In this document: piece after piece, positions 54,593 through 63,219 of the stretch
How positions within the stretch are numbered: position 1 is the first letter of the stretch
Layout: each line of letters starts with the position of its first letter
Source: Kibdelosporangium philippinense
GTDB taxonomy: Bacteria; Actinomycetota; Actinomycetes; Mycobacteriales; Pseudonocardiaceae
Direction: 5' to 3'
Assembly (NCBI RefSeq): GCF_021390435.2
Contig: NZ_JAJVCN010000001.1
Coordinates: 1,612,001 to 1,676,000 of the forward strand
Length of the DNA: 64,000 bases
Translations under genes and position numbers: made by a program
Notes under the pieces: generated by a model
Databases searched by the model: none
Seen by the model: only the letters and a program-made list of their open reading frames with translations
Told to the model about the DNA's origin: nothing

Positions 54593-56780
54593 CTTGGTTC
54601 GCGAGGTTGGCCACGGCGCCGGTGTCATTGACGACCCGGTTGATCGTGCCGACGCCGCCGAGGGAAACCGATACCAGGCCATGGAATCGCACGCCTGGCG
54701 TGTTCGGCACTTCGAACGACCGGCTCGCCACCACACCCGGATTGACGTTGAAGTAGCAGTAACTGCCGACGCCCCAAGCCTCGTGCGTTGTCACCGAATT
54801 GGCGACCTTGTACGCGGCCCATCCTTGTGTTCCACCACCGGGTGATCCCCATTGCGCCTGATTGGGCGGGTCGTAAGGCATCTCGTTCTGGAAGAAGTAC
54901 GTCCGCCCGCCATTGCCGTTCCAGATCACCTGGTACTGCTGATAATGCTCGACGAAAAGGCCGTACATCGTGACGTTGTTGCCGTTGACGACCAAACCGT
55001 TCGCGGCGGTGTTCTGGTCCCACCCGATGCCGTCGCCGTGATCACCGCGCCACAACCAGAGATGGTCGCCGATCACGTTGTGACTGTTGATCCGCAGGCT
55101 CGTCGACGCCTTGCCCACGCCAGGGCCGCCGATACGGAAGAACACGTCGTGCAACGAGGTCGGATTGGCGCTGTGATTGGCGGTCGATCCGGCCGGGCCA
55201 ACCTCCATCAGCACCGGTGAATTCGTCGGACCGGCGTCAATCAGCAGACCGGCGACCTTCACACCGTCCACATCGGCCACGGTGATCGCGGGCAAACCGG
55301 TCCGTGGCGTCAAAGTAGCCAGGCCGAGGCCGAGGATGACGGTGTTGGGCCGCGTCACCCGGATCGTGTCGTTGAGGTTGTACACGCCAGGCGTGAACAA
55401 CAGGTGCTTTCCTTGTGCCAGCGCGGCATTGATCGTGGCGACCGGTGAACTGGGCTGCACGACGTAGAACTGGCTCAGCGAAGTCGACTGACCCGCCGGG
55501 TTTCCGCTAGCCCACGAGGTGCCGCGGGCGTTCTGGCGTAACGCGGGAACGAACACGTTGTAGTTGCCAGCGGCGTCGAAGTAGAGGAACGGCTTCTCCC
55601 GGATCACCGGCGTGTTCGCGACGACGGTGTGCGACGGGTTCGGGAAGTTCTGGGGCGGCGACCCGTTCGCGCCCACGAACACCATGTTCCACACCGACCC
55701 GGACCAGCCGCCATTGAGATCCGAGTTGCGGGTCAGGAACTGTTGCTGCGAGCCGGATTCCACCAGCCCGTCGATCCGTGAGTCAGCGAACAGGCCGCCG
55801 CTGGCCCAGCCCATGTAGCCATCCCACAGCTGGACCTGGCCGCGCAGGTGCATCCGCCGGTAAGGGGCGGCCTGCGCGACAGCCCACCGCTCGATCTGAC
55901 CGGCGGGCAGCGTAACCGACATGTTTTCGGCGGCACGCCAGAAGTTCTGCGTCGCGTTGCCCTTGTAGTTCGGGTCCTCGCCCTGCTGCAGCCAGTCGGC
56001 CTCGACCCGGACATGCCCGTTGAGGTTGACCTGGTCCGGCAGTAGCCCAAGCCCGGCGACCTGGGTGTAGAACCGCAGATTGACATCGGCGTTGTAGGTG
56101 CCAGGTTTGAACAGAACGGCGTACCGCTGCGGCCCGAACTGGTTGGTGTGCATCTGCGTCGCGATGGCGTTGAGCCGGTTCTGAATCTCGCTCTGCGGAG
56201 TGGACGGGCTGTAGATGAACGTGTTCGGCCCGAAGTTGGGGTTCCGCGGATCCGTTGGCGGGACAGTAGGATCGGTTGAACCGTCGTCGACGTTGACGCT
56301 CAGCTCCCACAGCGAGTGGCCCCATGCGGTTGCTCGGGCGGTCCCGTTGATCCTGACATAGCGGGCGGTCCCGACGACATCGATTGACTGATTTCCGCCA
56401 GTGCTCGCCGTCGTGGAATAGGCGTTGTTCCAAGTCGTGCCGTTGGTGGAGAGCTGAACCTGGTACGCGCTGGAATAAGCGGCCTCCCAACTCAACCCAA
56501 CCCGGCACACGGCGAGCGCCGAACCAAGGTCGACCTGAATCCATTGCGGGTCGGAGAAAGCGCTGGACCAACGGGTGCCTGTATTGCCGTCAACGGCCGC
56601 ACTCGCTGGCGTACCAGCGTTTTCGGTCGAGGAGGCGGTGGCAGGACGGTTGAGTGCGGCGTTGGCCGTGCCGCACGCGGCCGAGGCTTGGTTGGCGGTG
56701 ATGATCAGGGTGAACGTGCTGAGCAAGGTGACCGTCGCTGCCGCGAGAGCGGATAAGCGACCAGGCCGGGACGACTTCAT
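54567..56780 (-). CDS. Secreted discoidin (CBM32) and beta-helix glycan-active protein
   Basis: 737 residues. The signal peptide (about 1-34) is followed by an F5/8 discoidin domain (about 38-165: NRPATASSTENAGTPASAAVDGNTGTRWSS ... WIQVDLG). A long right-handed beta-helix then follows (NTVILGLGLATLTPRTGLPAITVADVDGVKVAGLLIDAG, HNVIGDHLWLWRGDHGDGIGWDQN), similar to pectate-lyase/GH55-like proteins. It probably binds and cuts glucan. A perfect LacI operator lies 58 bp upstream. Confidence 0.75.
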   Translation of the reverse strand: MKSSRPGRLSALAAATVTLLSTFTLIITANQASAACGTANAALNRPATASSTENAGTPASAAVDGNTGTRWSSAFSDPQWIQVDLGSALAVCRVGLSWEAAYSSAYQVQLSTNGTTWNNAYSTTASTGGNQSIDVVGTARYVRINGTARATAWGHSLWELSVNVDDGSTDPTVPPTDPRNPNFGPNTFIYSPSTPQSEIQNRLNAIATQMHTNQFGPQRYAVLFKPGTYNADVNLRFYTQVAGLGLLPDQVNLNGHVRVEADWLQQGEDPNYKGNATQNFWRAAENMSVTLPAGQIERWAVAQAAPYRRMHLRGQVQLWDGYMGWASGGLFADSRIDGLVESGSQQQFLTRNSDLNGGWSGSVWNMVFVGANGSPPQNFPNPSHTVVANTPVIREKPFLYFDAAGNYNVFVPALRQNARGTSWASGNPAGQSTSLSQFYVVQPSSPVATINAALAQGKHLLFTPGVYNLNDTIRVTRPNTVILGLGLATLTPRTGLPAITVADVDGVKVAGLLIDAGPTNSPVLMEVGPAGSTANHSANPTSLHDVFFRIGGPGVGKASTSLRINSHNVIGDHLWLWRGDHGDGIGWDQNTAANGLVVNGNNVTMYGLFVEHYQQYQVIWNGNGGRTYFFQNEMPYDPPNQAQWGSPGGGTQGWAAYKVANSVTTHEAWGVGSYCYFNVNPGVVASRSFEVPNTPGVRFHGLVSVSLGGVGTINRVVNDTGAVANLANQVSYVPNYP

Positions 56781-56837
56781 CTGCCTGCCTCTCGTCGTCG
56801 GGAGGTTTATGCAGCGTGTGCAGGGTTGATCGATACA

Positions 56838-56849
56838 GAGAGCGCTCTC
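56838..56849. promoter_or_regulatory. LacI (CebR-like) operator
   Basis: Perfect 12-bp palindrome GAGAGCGCTCTC, 58-69 bp before the discoidin-protein start on the minus strand. Matches the site before the GH16 gene. Confidence 0.7.
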
Positions 56850-57121
56850 CCGGTATGGCTCCGGAACCGGTTACGGGGATGTGTGGAGTTAACAACGCGG
56901 AAATCCGCCAGTCAAGGGGGTGGGCGGGGAAACGCTGTAGCTGCAAGGCTTTCGTGGCTCGTGGCTCAGCACGTCCCATGACCGGACCAATCGGCCTAAC
57001 CGGAGCGCCAAGAATCTGCGCGAAGCCGCTGCGCTGTCCGCGGCCATCGACGATGTCCAGTGCGAGCTGGATTCACGCGGGCATGCGGCGCGCCGGATCA
57101 ACTGGGTGCGGCTGAGGCGGG
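56850..57121. other. Gene-poor region, possible coding remnant
   Basis: Between the operator and the LacI stop there is no intact gene. On the plus strand, near 57010-57115, KNLREAAALSAAIDDVQCEL and RRINWVRLRR can be read, which looks like a decayed protein end, but I cannot assign a family. Confidence 0.3.
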
Positions 57122-58114
57122 CTACGCGGATTCCCGGACGACCAGCGATGTCGGAATGATCTGTGGCTCCTCCGGCAGTGCTTCGCCTGCCAGCCGCGAG
57201 AGCAGCATCAGCGCCGCTGCCTCGCCCATCTCGCGCGAAGGCTGCCGGACGGTGGTGAGGGCCGGTTGGGTGTGCGCGGCGACCGGGATGTCGTCGAAGC
57301 CGATCACGGCAACGTCATCCGGCACGGAACGGCCGGCTGCGCGCAAGGCGTCCAGTACGCCGACGGCCATCAAGTCGTTCTGTGCGAACACACCGTCGAC
57401 CGTCGCACCCGAGTCCAGAATGGACTGGAACGCGTCTCGGCCGCCGTCACGGGTGAAGTCGCCTTCGACGAGCAGACGTGGGTCAACCGGGATACCGGAT
57501 TTGTCCACTGTGGCCTGGAAGCCGTCGGTTCGGTCCCGTGTGCAGCCGAACTGACCGGGGCCGGTGACGACGGCGAGGTGCTTTCGGCCGGCGTTCAGCA
57601 GATGCTGGGCCGCGGAGGCCGCGCCTTCCCAGTTGCTCGTCGCCACTGAGGGGAATTCCGGGTGGTGGCCGCGGTCGTCGATCATCACCATCGGGAAGCC
57701 GGACTCGTGCAGGCTGCTCAGATAGCTCAGGGTGTCGGGTGGTTCGACCAGCAGCAGCCCGTCGAACGCGTTCGCCGACACGTGTTTCCTGAACTGGGTC
57801 AGGGATTCCGCGCCACGGTTCACCGTGTTCAGCAGCAGCCCGTAGCCCTTTGCTTCCAGCACGTCGGCCACGCCTTGCAGCACGTCGCCCATCCACGGCC
57901 AGGTCAAGCCGGGGACGAGCATGCCGACAGTCTGGGTACGGCCCTTGGCCAGGCCGACCGCGCGGGCGCTGGGCGTGTAGCCGGTCGCGGCGATCACTTC
58001 CCTGACCCGGATCGCGGTCGCGGCGTCGACATCGCCCTTGTTGTTGAGCACCCGCGAGACGGTCGCCTTGCTCACTCGTGCCCGGCGGGCTACTTCAGCG
58101 ATAGTGACGCGCAC
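57122..58114 (-). CDS. LacI-family regulator
   Basis: 330 residues: the HTH VTIAEVARRARVSKATVSRVLNNKGDVDAATAIRVREVI is at the very start and the sensor follows (VGMLVPGLTWPWMGDVLQGVADVLEAKGYGLLLNTV, VDGVFAQNDLMAVGVLDALRAAG). GTG 58114 gives the usual N-terminus. Its neighbour is the discoidin protein. Operators at 56838 and 50798 suggest it controls both glucan-active proteins. Confidence 0.87.
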   Translation of the reverse strand: MRVTIAEVARRARVSKATVSRVLNNKGDVDAATAIRVREVIAATGYTPSARAVGLAKGRTQTVGMLVPGLTWPWMGDVLQGVADVLEAKGYGLLLNTVNRGAESLTQFRKHVSANAFDGLLLVEPPDTLSYLSSLHESGFPMVMIDDRGHHPEFPSVATSNWEGAASAAQHLLNAGRKHLAVVTGPGQFGCTRDRTDGFQATVDKSGIPVDPRLLVEGDFTRDGGRDAFQSILDSGATVDGVFAQNDLMAVGVLDALRAAGRSVPDDVAVIGFDDIPVAAHTQPALTTVRQPSREMGEAAALMLLSRLAGEALPEEPQIIPTSLVVRESA

Positions 58115-58118
58115 GTGA

Positions 58119-58500
58119 TCAGAATAGCCATTTCCGCAGCCAGGACACGGCGGCCCGCTGCATTTCCGGATCGAACCTGTGCTGTCCAGGGTAGAACTGC
58201 CCGGTGTATCCCGCTGACCGGGTCGTAGATCCCGGCCAGCTGCGCATCGGCGGCGCGCATCCCGCTGAGCGGGAACAGGTCGTCGTCGAGCAGGTACTGC
58301 ACGAGCAACGGGATAGGCGCCCGCAACAACGCCGCACGGCACCCTCCACCGGACAGCCCGACGTCCGATCGGCCCGTCGACCAGGTCAGTACGCGACCGC
58401 AGGTAGCGCACCGCGACACGGTCCTCGTAGGACACCACGTCGGTCAGGCTGCGGCCGATGATCGTGCAGAACTTGGCAATCACGTGCTTGTGGGGACCGC
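58119..58500 (-). pseudogene. Esterase (acetyl xylan esterase-like) remnant
   Basis: Minus-strand pieces in changing frames: VVSYEDRVAVRYLRSRTDLV, then VGLSGGGCRAALLRA (nucleophile Ser region), then PLLVQYLLDDDLFPLSGMRA, then TGQFYPGQHRFDPEMQRAAV. These match consecutive parts of one alpha/beta hydrolase, but with frame changes and a deletion between LLRA and PLLVQ. About 130 of 300 or more residues remain. Confidence 0.65.
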
Positions 58501-58621
58501 AGCATGCGGCCACCGTACGGAGGCCGTCGCTCGGGCGTGGATCACTTCGGGGCAGCAGATCGGGCGGGTTGTGCTTGACTTCACCAAGAGGTCGCCGGGC
58601 ACGAAATTGGGGGCACAGCTG

Positions 58622-59308
58622 ATGGCCACGTACGTCTTGATTCCTGGTGCGGGCGGGCATGCGTCGTACTGGCGATTTGTCGAGCCGGAGCTGCGTGCTC
58701 GCGGGCATGACGTTGTCGCGGTCGAGCTGCCCGCCGGTGACGACAGCGCCGGTTTCGACGAATACGCCGACGTCATCGTGCAGGCGATCGGCGACCGCAC
58801 GGACCTGATCATGGTTGCCCAGTCCCTAGGTGGCTTCAGCGCGCCTTTGGTCTGTGCGCGGCTCAAGGTGGATCTGCTTGTCCTGCTGGCCGCGATGACC
58901 CCGAAACCCGGTGAATCGGCCGGGGAGTGGTGGAGCGCGACCGGCCAGGGCGAGGCGGAAGCCGCCGTCAAGCAAGCTCTTGGTCATGCTGCAGACGGTC
59001 CCTTCGACCCGGTTTTCTCCTTCCTGCACGACATTCCGTTGGATGTGGCCACCGAAATGATGGCCGAAGGCGAGATCGTCCAGTCCGGTACGCCGCTCGG
59101 CAAGCCGTGGCCGCTCACCGACTGGCCGGACGTACCGACCAAGTTCTTGCTCGCGCGGGACGACCGCTTCTTCCCAGCCGAGTTCCAGCGCCGGATTGTC
59201 AAGCAGCGCCTGGGTTTCCAGCCGGACGAGATGCCCGGCGGGCACCTCGTCGCGCTGGCCCGGCCGCTGGAACTCATGGAACGCCTTGAGGCTTACCGTC
59301 TCAGGTAA
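58622..59308 (+). CDS. Alpha/beta hydrolase
   Basis: 228 residues. TYVLIPGAGGHASYWRFVEPELRARGHDVVAVELP and VAQSLGGFSAPLVCARL give the oxyanion and nucleophile Ser (QSLGG) regions; LLARDDRFFPAEFQRR holds the acid, and MPGGHLVALARP the His. Family of small esterases or non-heme peroxidase-like hydrolases; substrate unknown. ATG 58622. Ends overlapping the YidC gene by 16 bp. Confidence 0.82.
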   Translation: MATYVLIPGAGGHASYWRFVEPELRARGHDVVAVELPAGDDSAGFDEYADVIVQAIGDRTDLIMVAQSLGGFSAPLVCARLKVDLLVLLAAMTPKPGESAGEWWSATGQGEAEAAVKQALGHAADGPFDPVFSFLHDIPLDVATEMMAEGEIVQSGTPLGKPWPLTDWPDVPTKFLLARDDRFFPAEFQRRIVKQRLGFQPDEMPGGHLVALARPLELMERLEAYRLR

Positions 59309-59922
59309 GCCCGTTCGATCACTGTCCACGTCGTCGTGGTGAGCAGGTACAACCCGGCGGCCAGCGGGACGACCGCGACGGCGAAGGACGTGCCGAACGG
59401 CAAGAGCCGCAAGAACTTGGGGGTTTCCGCGAGCATCGCGCGTGCGGCGAAGTAACCGACGACAAGCAACGCCACGAACAAGCCGATGAACACGACCGAG
59501 CCGGAACTGAAGAAGTGGCTGCCAAGCGGCGCCCCGAACAGCACTTGGGACAGCAGGTTGTTCGGTGTTCCGTCGAACGAACCGGCCGTGAAAAGCCGGT
59601 ACAGCACCATGAACACCGGTATCTGCAGCAGCATCGGCAGGCATCCGGCGAACATCGAGACGCCGTTGTCCTGGTACAGCACCATCATCTCCCGTTGCAT
59701 CCGCTCGGGATCCTTCTTGTGCTTCTCACGCAGTTTCGCGGCTTGCGGGGCGAGCGCGGCGCGGGCCTTCTCGCCACGCATCGCCGAGCGGGCAAGGGGA
59801 TGCAGCATCACGCGGACGGCCACGGTGAACAACACGATCGCCGCGGCCGTTCCGGTCCCGGCAGCGATCAAGGAAACTAAGTCGTACGCGCCATGTGCGG
59901 GCACGTCAAGGAAATCGAACAT
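59293..59922 (-). CDS. yidC: Short YidC/Oxa1-type membrane insertase
   Basis: A 209-residue YidC/Oxa1 domain: AIVLFTVAVRVMLHPLARSAMRGEKARAALAPQAAKLREKHKKDPERMQREMMVLYQDNGVSMFAGCLPMLLQIPVFMVLYRLF shows the family TM segments and the coiled cytoplasmic loop (quoted in pieces only: PLARSAMRGE, LREKHKKDPERM, AGCLPMLLQIPVF). It is much shorter than housekeeping YidC and lies outside the rpmH-rnpA cluster, so it is a second copy, possibly for stress or specialised proteins. Confidence 0.87.
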   Translation of the reverse strand: MFDFLDVPAHGAYDLVSLIAAGTGTAAAIVLFTVAVRVMLHPLARSAMRGEKARAALAPQAAKLREKHKKDPERMQREMMVLYQDNGVSMFAGCLPMLLQIPVFMVLYRLFTAGSFDGTPNNLLSQVLFGAPLGSHFFSSGSVVFIGLFVALLVVGYFAARAMLAETPKFLRLLPFGTSFAVAVVPLAAGLYLLTTTTWTVIERAYLRR

Positions 59923-59983
59923 GTGGGCAGCACTCCGTCATGCCAGAAAGGATTGGAGGACAAACGGAAGCGGCTGCTTTCAG

Positions 59984-60253
59984 CTACGCAGCCGCGAGGG
60001 CTGCGCCGGGTGCTCGAGGACGCGGACGACCTGCGGCGTCCGGGTCTCGTAACCGCAGGAAGACGCTCTGACGAGCGCGTTCCCGCAAGGAAATCGCCCG
60101 TACCCGGGCGGGAGCGGCTGTCGGCACACCAATGCGGGTCAGGACCGCGACACCGGCGATGACCGCCGCGACAATGGTGTCTGATGTGTTGCCCGACAGC
60201 AGAATGAGCGCGACCGGGAGGAACATCGCGAACAGCATCTGCAGCTGCGTCAC
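59984..60253 (-). CDS. Small membrane protein next to YidC (DUF6412-like)
   Basis: 89 residues: two hydrophobic segments (MLFAMFLPVALILLSG and IVAAVIAGVAVLTRIGV) followed by a basic tail (RERARQSVFLRLRDPDAAGRPR). GTG 60253 with AAGGAGGAC upstream. Adjacent to the YidC gene on the same strand, and small proteins of this type often are; joint function in membrane insertion is inferred. Confidence 0.6.
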   Translation of the reverse strand: MTQLQMLFAMFLPVALILLSGNTSDTIVAAVIAGVAVLTRIGVPTAAPARVRAISLRERARQSVFLRLRDPDAAGRPRPRAPGAALAAA

Positions 60254-60279
60254 GGCGTCCTCCTTCCTGGGCAGTGCTT

Positions 60280-60768
60280 TCAAGATAGCAGGTCGAGGCC
60301 TTTGACCAACTTGCTGACGCGGTTGCGCGGTCCGACAATGCTGACCGCGCACGTGGCCAAGTCGGCTGGCTTGGTCTCAGCGAGTTCGGCCATGTACTCG
60401 GCGTAGACCCGGTTGGTCTGCGCGATCATCGGCATGTCGGTGACCAGAACACCTTCGCTCGAAACGGCTTTGGCCCGCAGCTCGGCGAGTTGATGTGCGG
60501 TGGCGTGCAAAATGGTGCATCCGGCCCACGGCAGTCCTGGATGGAGATGGCCGGACGCGTCCGGAGCTTCGGGGCCGATGATGCCCGTGACCGCTTGGCC
60601 GGTGGACGCGGCGATGCACGCGACCGCGTTGACCATCCGGCCAGCGGGGATGTCGCCGTCGACGATCACCACCCATTTCAGCCGGGCAGCCCTGGTCGGC
60701 TCGTCCAGCACGACCTCATCCGGGGCGAAACCAAATACGTCATCGGACACGATGGACCTCTCACTCAT
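60280..60768 (-). CDS. DUF2000-family protein
   Basis: 162 residues. KWVVIVDGDIPAGRMVNAVACIAASTG and GPEAPDASG, VLVTDMPMIAQTNRVYAEYM are characteristic of DUF2000. Function unknown. Divergent from an Lrp/AsnC regulator, an arrangement seen often with this family, so it is probably Lrp-controlled. Confidence 0.8.
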   Translation of the reverse strand: MSERSIVSDDVFGFAPDEVVLDEPTRAARLKWVVIVDGDIPAGRMVNAVACIAASTGQAVTGIIGPEAPDASGHLHPGLPWAGCTILHATAHQLAELRAKAVSSEGVLVTDMPMIAQTNRVYAEYMAELAETKPADLATCAVSIVGPRNRVSKLVKGLDLLS

Positions 60769-60841
60769 GCGGGACATGTCGAAAACGCTAATCTGATTCC
60801 TGGGAGAATTCCAAGCAGAGCGAACTTAATTCGGTAGCGAG

Positions 60842-61309
60842 GTGACCGTCGTGGATCTCGACGAACTTGATACGGCGATCCTGCGTGAGTTGCAGGTGGA
60901 CGCTCGACGGACCAACCGTGACATCGCGGCCGCGGTTGGTGTCGCGCCGTCGACGGCGCTTGAGCGCACGCGCGGGCTCCGCGACCGTGGCGTGATCCGC
61001 GGTGCCGTGCTCGACGTGAACCTCGCCGCGATTGGACGCGCTGTCCAAGCGCTCATCGCGGTCCGGATCCGGCCGCCGTCACGGCGGAACATCGAAGCGT
61101 TTCGCAACTGGATCACGTCGTTGCCCGAAACCATCGGAGTGTTCGTGGTGTCCGGCAGTGAGGACTTTCTCGTGCATGTGGCGGTACGGGACAACCAGGA
61201 CCTGTACGCGTTCGTGATCGACAAGCTGACCGCGCGTGCCGAGGTCGCCGACGTACGAACGAGCGTGGTCTACGAACACTTGCACAGCACCAAGATCGAA
61301 CCCCGATGA
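60842..61309 (+). CDS. Lrp/AsnC-family regulator
   Basis: 155 residues: LDELDTAILRELQVDARRTNRDIAAAVGVAPSTALERTRGLRDRG (HTH) and a RAM domain (AVQALIAVRIRPPSRRNIEAF, VFVVSGSEDFLVHVAV). GTG 60842. Divergent from DUF2000; the AT-rich gap has repeated ATTCC half-sites that may bind it. Confidence 0.87.
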   Translation: MTVVDLDELDTAILRELQVDARRTNRDIAAAVGVAPSTALERTRGLRDRGVIRGAVLDVNLAAIGRAVQALIAVRIRPPSRRNIEAFRNWITSLPETIGVFVVSGSEDFLVHVAVRDNQDLYAFVIDKLTARAEVADVRTSVVYEHLHSTKIEPR

Positions 61310-61373
61310 GTGGCGTTCACACTTTTTCGCTGTGAACCTGGTGTGCGGCCCGCAGTCGTGCATAGTGACGCGC

Positions 61374-61847
61374 ATGCCGACGCCAACGGGATTCTTCTGG
61401 GACATGATGGCCGGCCGCACGCCCGCGCCTGCCGCCGCCGACACACTGGGCTGGAAGCTGCGCGAGGTCGACCCGGACGCGGGAACGATCGAGGTTGAGT
61501 TCGCCGCGACGGACAAGTTCACCAACCCCGCCGGGCACGTCCAAGGCGGTTTCCTCGCCGCGATGCTCGACGACACCATGGGCCCCGCGCTGGCCGCGAC
61601 GCTCGGACCCGGCCAGTTCGCCCCCACGCTGGACCTGCATGTGCAGTTCCTTCGGATGGCGTGGCCGGGAACGTTGATCGGCCGTGCGACGGTTGTCCGC
61701 CGTGGCAAGCAGGTCTGTCACTTGCGCGGTGAACTCACCGACAGCGCCGGGCGTGTGATCGCGACGGCCGTGGCCACTGCCATGGTGCAGCGCGGCGAAC
61801 GTGTCCGTGACCGGAGTACGACGTCAGCCGAAACGCTTATCGGCTGA
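61374..61847 (+). CDS. PaaI-type hotdog thioesterase
   Basis: 157 residues with the hotdog fold: NPAGHVQGGFLAAMLDDTMGPA carries the catalytic Asp/Glu region, and LDLHVQFLRMAWPGTL follows. Probably hydrolyses an acyl- or phenylacetyl-CoA. ATG 61374 is preferred; GTG 61365 is possible. Overlaps the ECH remnant by 24 bp. Confidence 0.82.
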   Translation: MPTPTGFFWDMMAGRTPAPAAADTLGWKLREVDPDAGTIEVEFAATDKFTNPAGHVQGGFLAAMLDDTMGPALAATLGPGQFAPTLDLHVQFLRMAWPGTLIGRATVVRRGKQVCHLRGELTDSAGRVIATAVATAMVQRGERVRDRSTTSAETLIG

Positions 61848-62442
61848 GATCCCGAACATCTCGTGCGTCAGCCCGAACCCGAAGTCCTGCACGAGCCGCC
61901 GTTTCCATGGCCGCTGCACGATCGCGTGCGTCAGCCTGCGGGCGGCCCGCGGCTTCGTCATGATCATTTCAGCGATCTGCCATGCCCGCGGTAGGAGTTC
62001 GTCGGTCGGTAGCACCTCGTTGACCAGCCCGAGCTCCAGCGCGGTAGCCGCGTCGATCTGGCCGCTGGTGTACAGGTAGTACGCGGCTCGCTTGGTGCCC
62101 ATTAGCTCCTGGAACGTCAGATGCAGGCCGTCGCCCGGCGCGACACCGGTGAGGAAGTGTCCGCTCGTACGCGAAATCCGGCTCGCTCGGCAGCGTGTCG
62201 CCTGCTTCGGCCGGTGCGATCCAATCGCCGCCGGTGCCGGTCAGGATCAGCATCTCGTTGCGCGGGTCGTTGCCGATCTCCTGCCACGCCTGGCCCCACG
62301 CGTTGTGCGCGCCGAAACCGAACTGCGCAGGCCCGCCATCGGTGTGGATCCGCAGCTCGATGATCCCGTTCTCGCGGCGCATCACGAAGTAGTCGCTGTA
62401 CTTGCGGGAGTAGTCGGCGAAGTCCGGCCGCTGCACGTACAT
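61824..62442 (-). pseudogene. Enoyl-CoA hydratase-like gene with internal deletion
   Basis: The N-terminus (YSRKYSDYFVMRRENGIIELRIHTDGG, AQFGFGAHNAWGQAWQEIGND) belongs to a crotonase related to 6-oxocamphor hydrolase. After SEPDFAYER the frame breaks near 62163, and the C-terminus HFLTGVAPGDGLHLTFQELMGTKRAAYYLYTSG resumes in another frame to 61824. About 50 residues with the oxyanion region are missing, so it is dead. RAAYYLYT and the ends are well conserved, so the lesion is recent. Confidence 0.78.
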
Positions 62443-62473
62443 ACCGCGACTATACGGAGACTGCCTCCGTTTG

Positions 62474-63121
62474 TCACGAGGTGCTATACGCGGCAAGGAA
62501 AACGCGGACGCCTTCGTCGGCGAGGTGGTCGAGTTCCTCGTCGGTGAACGGAGCCGTGTCGCCGAAGAACATCGCCTTGTCCAAGGCTACGCCGAGGACC
62601 AGGAATGCGAAGTGCTTGGCGGCCAACGCGGGGTCGGGCACGCGCAGCAAGCCGCGTTCGTCCAAGTGCTTCAACTCGGGCGCCAGGGCGGTGAGCACGC
62701 GTTCCGGCGCTCGTTCGTAGTACGTGCGCGCGAGTTCGGGGAAGCGGGAGGCTTCGCCGACCAGTAGCCGCCGCATCTGCAGCACCTGCGGGCGCATCAC
62801 CGAGTGCAGGTACTGGCGGGCCAGCACGGGCAGGTCGGCGGCCAGGTTCTCGGTGTTGTGCAGCTTGTCGCCGATCAGCTTGATGAAAGCGTCCACTGTG
62901 GTCGTGACGCTCATGATGATCTCGCTGAACAGGCCTTCCTTGTCCGTGAAGTTCTTGTAGACGGTCTGTTTGGAGACCGCTGCGAGCGCGGCGACCTCGT
63001 CCATGCTCGTGCCCTGGTAGCCGTGGCGTAGAAAGAGCGTAGTGGCCGCCTCCATGATCAACCGTCGTTTACGGGCGGAGCGGCCCTCTTCGTTTCCGAC
63101 ACCCACACCCGCGATTTCCAT
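62474..63121 (-). CDS. TetR-family regulator
   Basis: 215 residues: RRLIMEAATTLFLRHGYQGTSMDEVAALAAVSKQTVYKNFTDKEGLF (HTH) and an AefR/TetR_C_7-type C-terminus (LPVLARQYLHSVMRPQVLQMRRLLVGEASRFPELARTYY). Divergent from the DUF998 gene. A nested palindrome (63147-63188) between them is the likely operator. Confidence 0.87.
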   Translation of the reverse strand: MEIAGVGVGNEEGRSARKRRLIMEAATTLFLRHGYQGTSMDEVAALAAVSKQTVYKNFTDKEGLFSEIIMSVTTTVDAFIKLIGDKLHNTENLAADLPVLARQYLHSVMRPQVLQMRRLLVGEASRFPELARTYYERAPERVLTALAPELKHLDERGLLRVPDPALAAKHFAFLVLGVALDKAMFFGDTAPFTDEELDHLADEGVRVFLAAYSTS

Positions 63122-63146
63122 GATCAGCCTCCTTGTCGAAAATGGT

Positions 63147-63188
63147 ACTAGACGGCTCAGTACCCGTCAGAGTACTGTACGGTCTAGT
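63147..63188. promoter_or_regulatory. Nested inverted repeat operator
   Basis: ACTAGAC-GGCT-CAGTAC-CCGTCAGA-GTACTG-TACG-GTCTAGT: two concentric perfect inverted repeats, 7-bp outer and 6-bp inner, with equal 4-nt spacers. It sits between the TetR and DUF998 genes and could bind two TetR dimers. Confidence 0.65.
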
Positions 63189-63219
63189 TCCAGTTAAGCC
63201 GCTGAACAGGGGAAATGTC

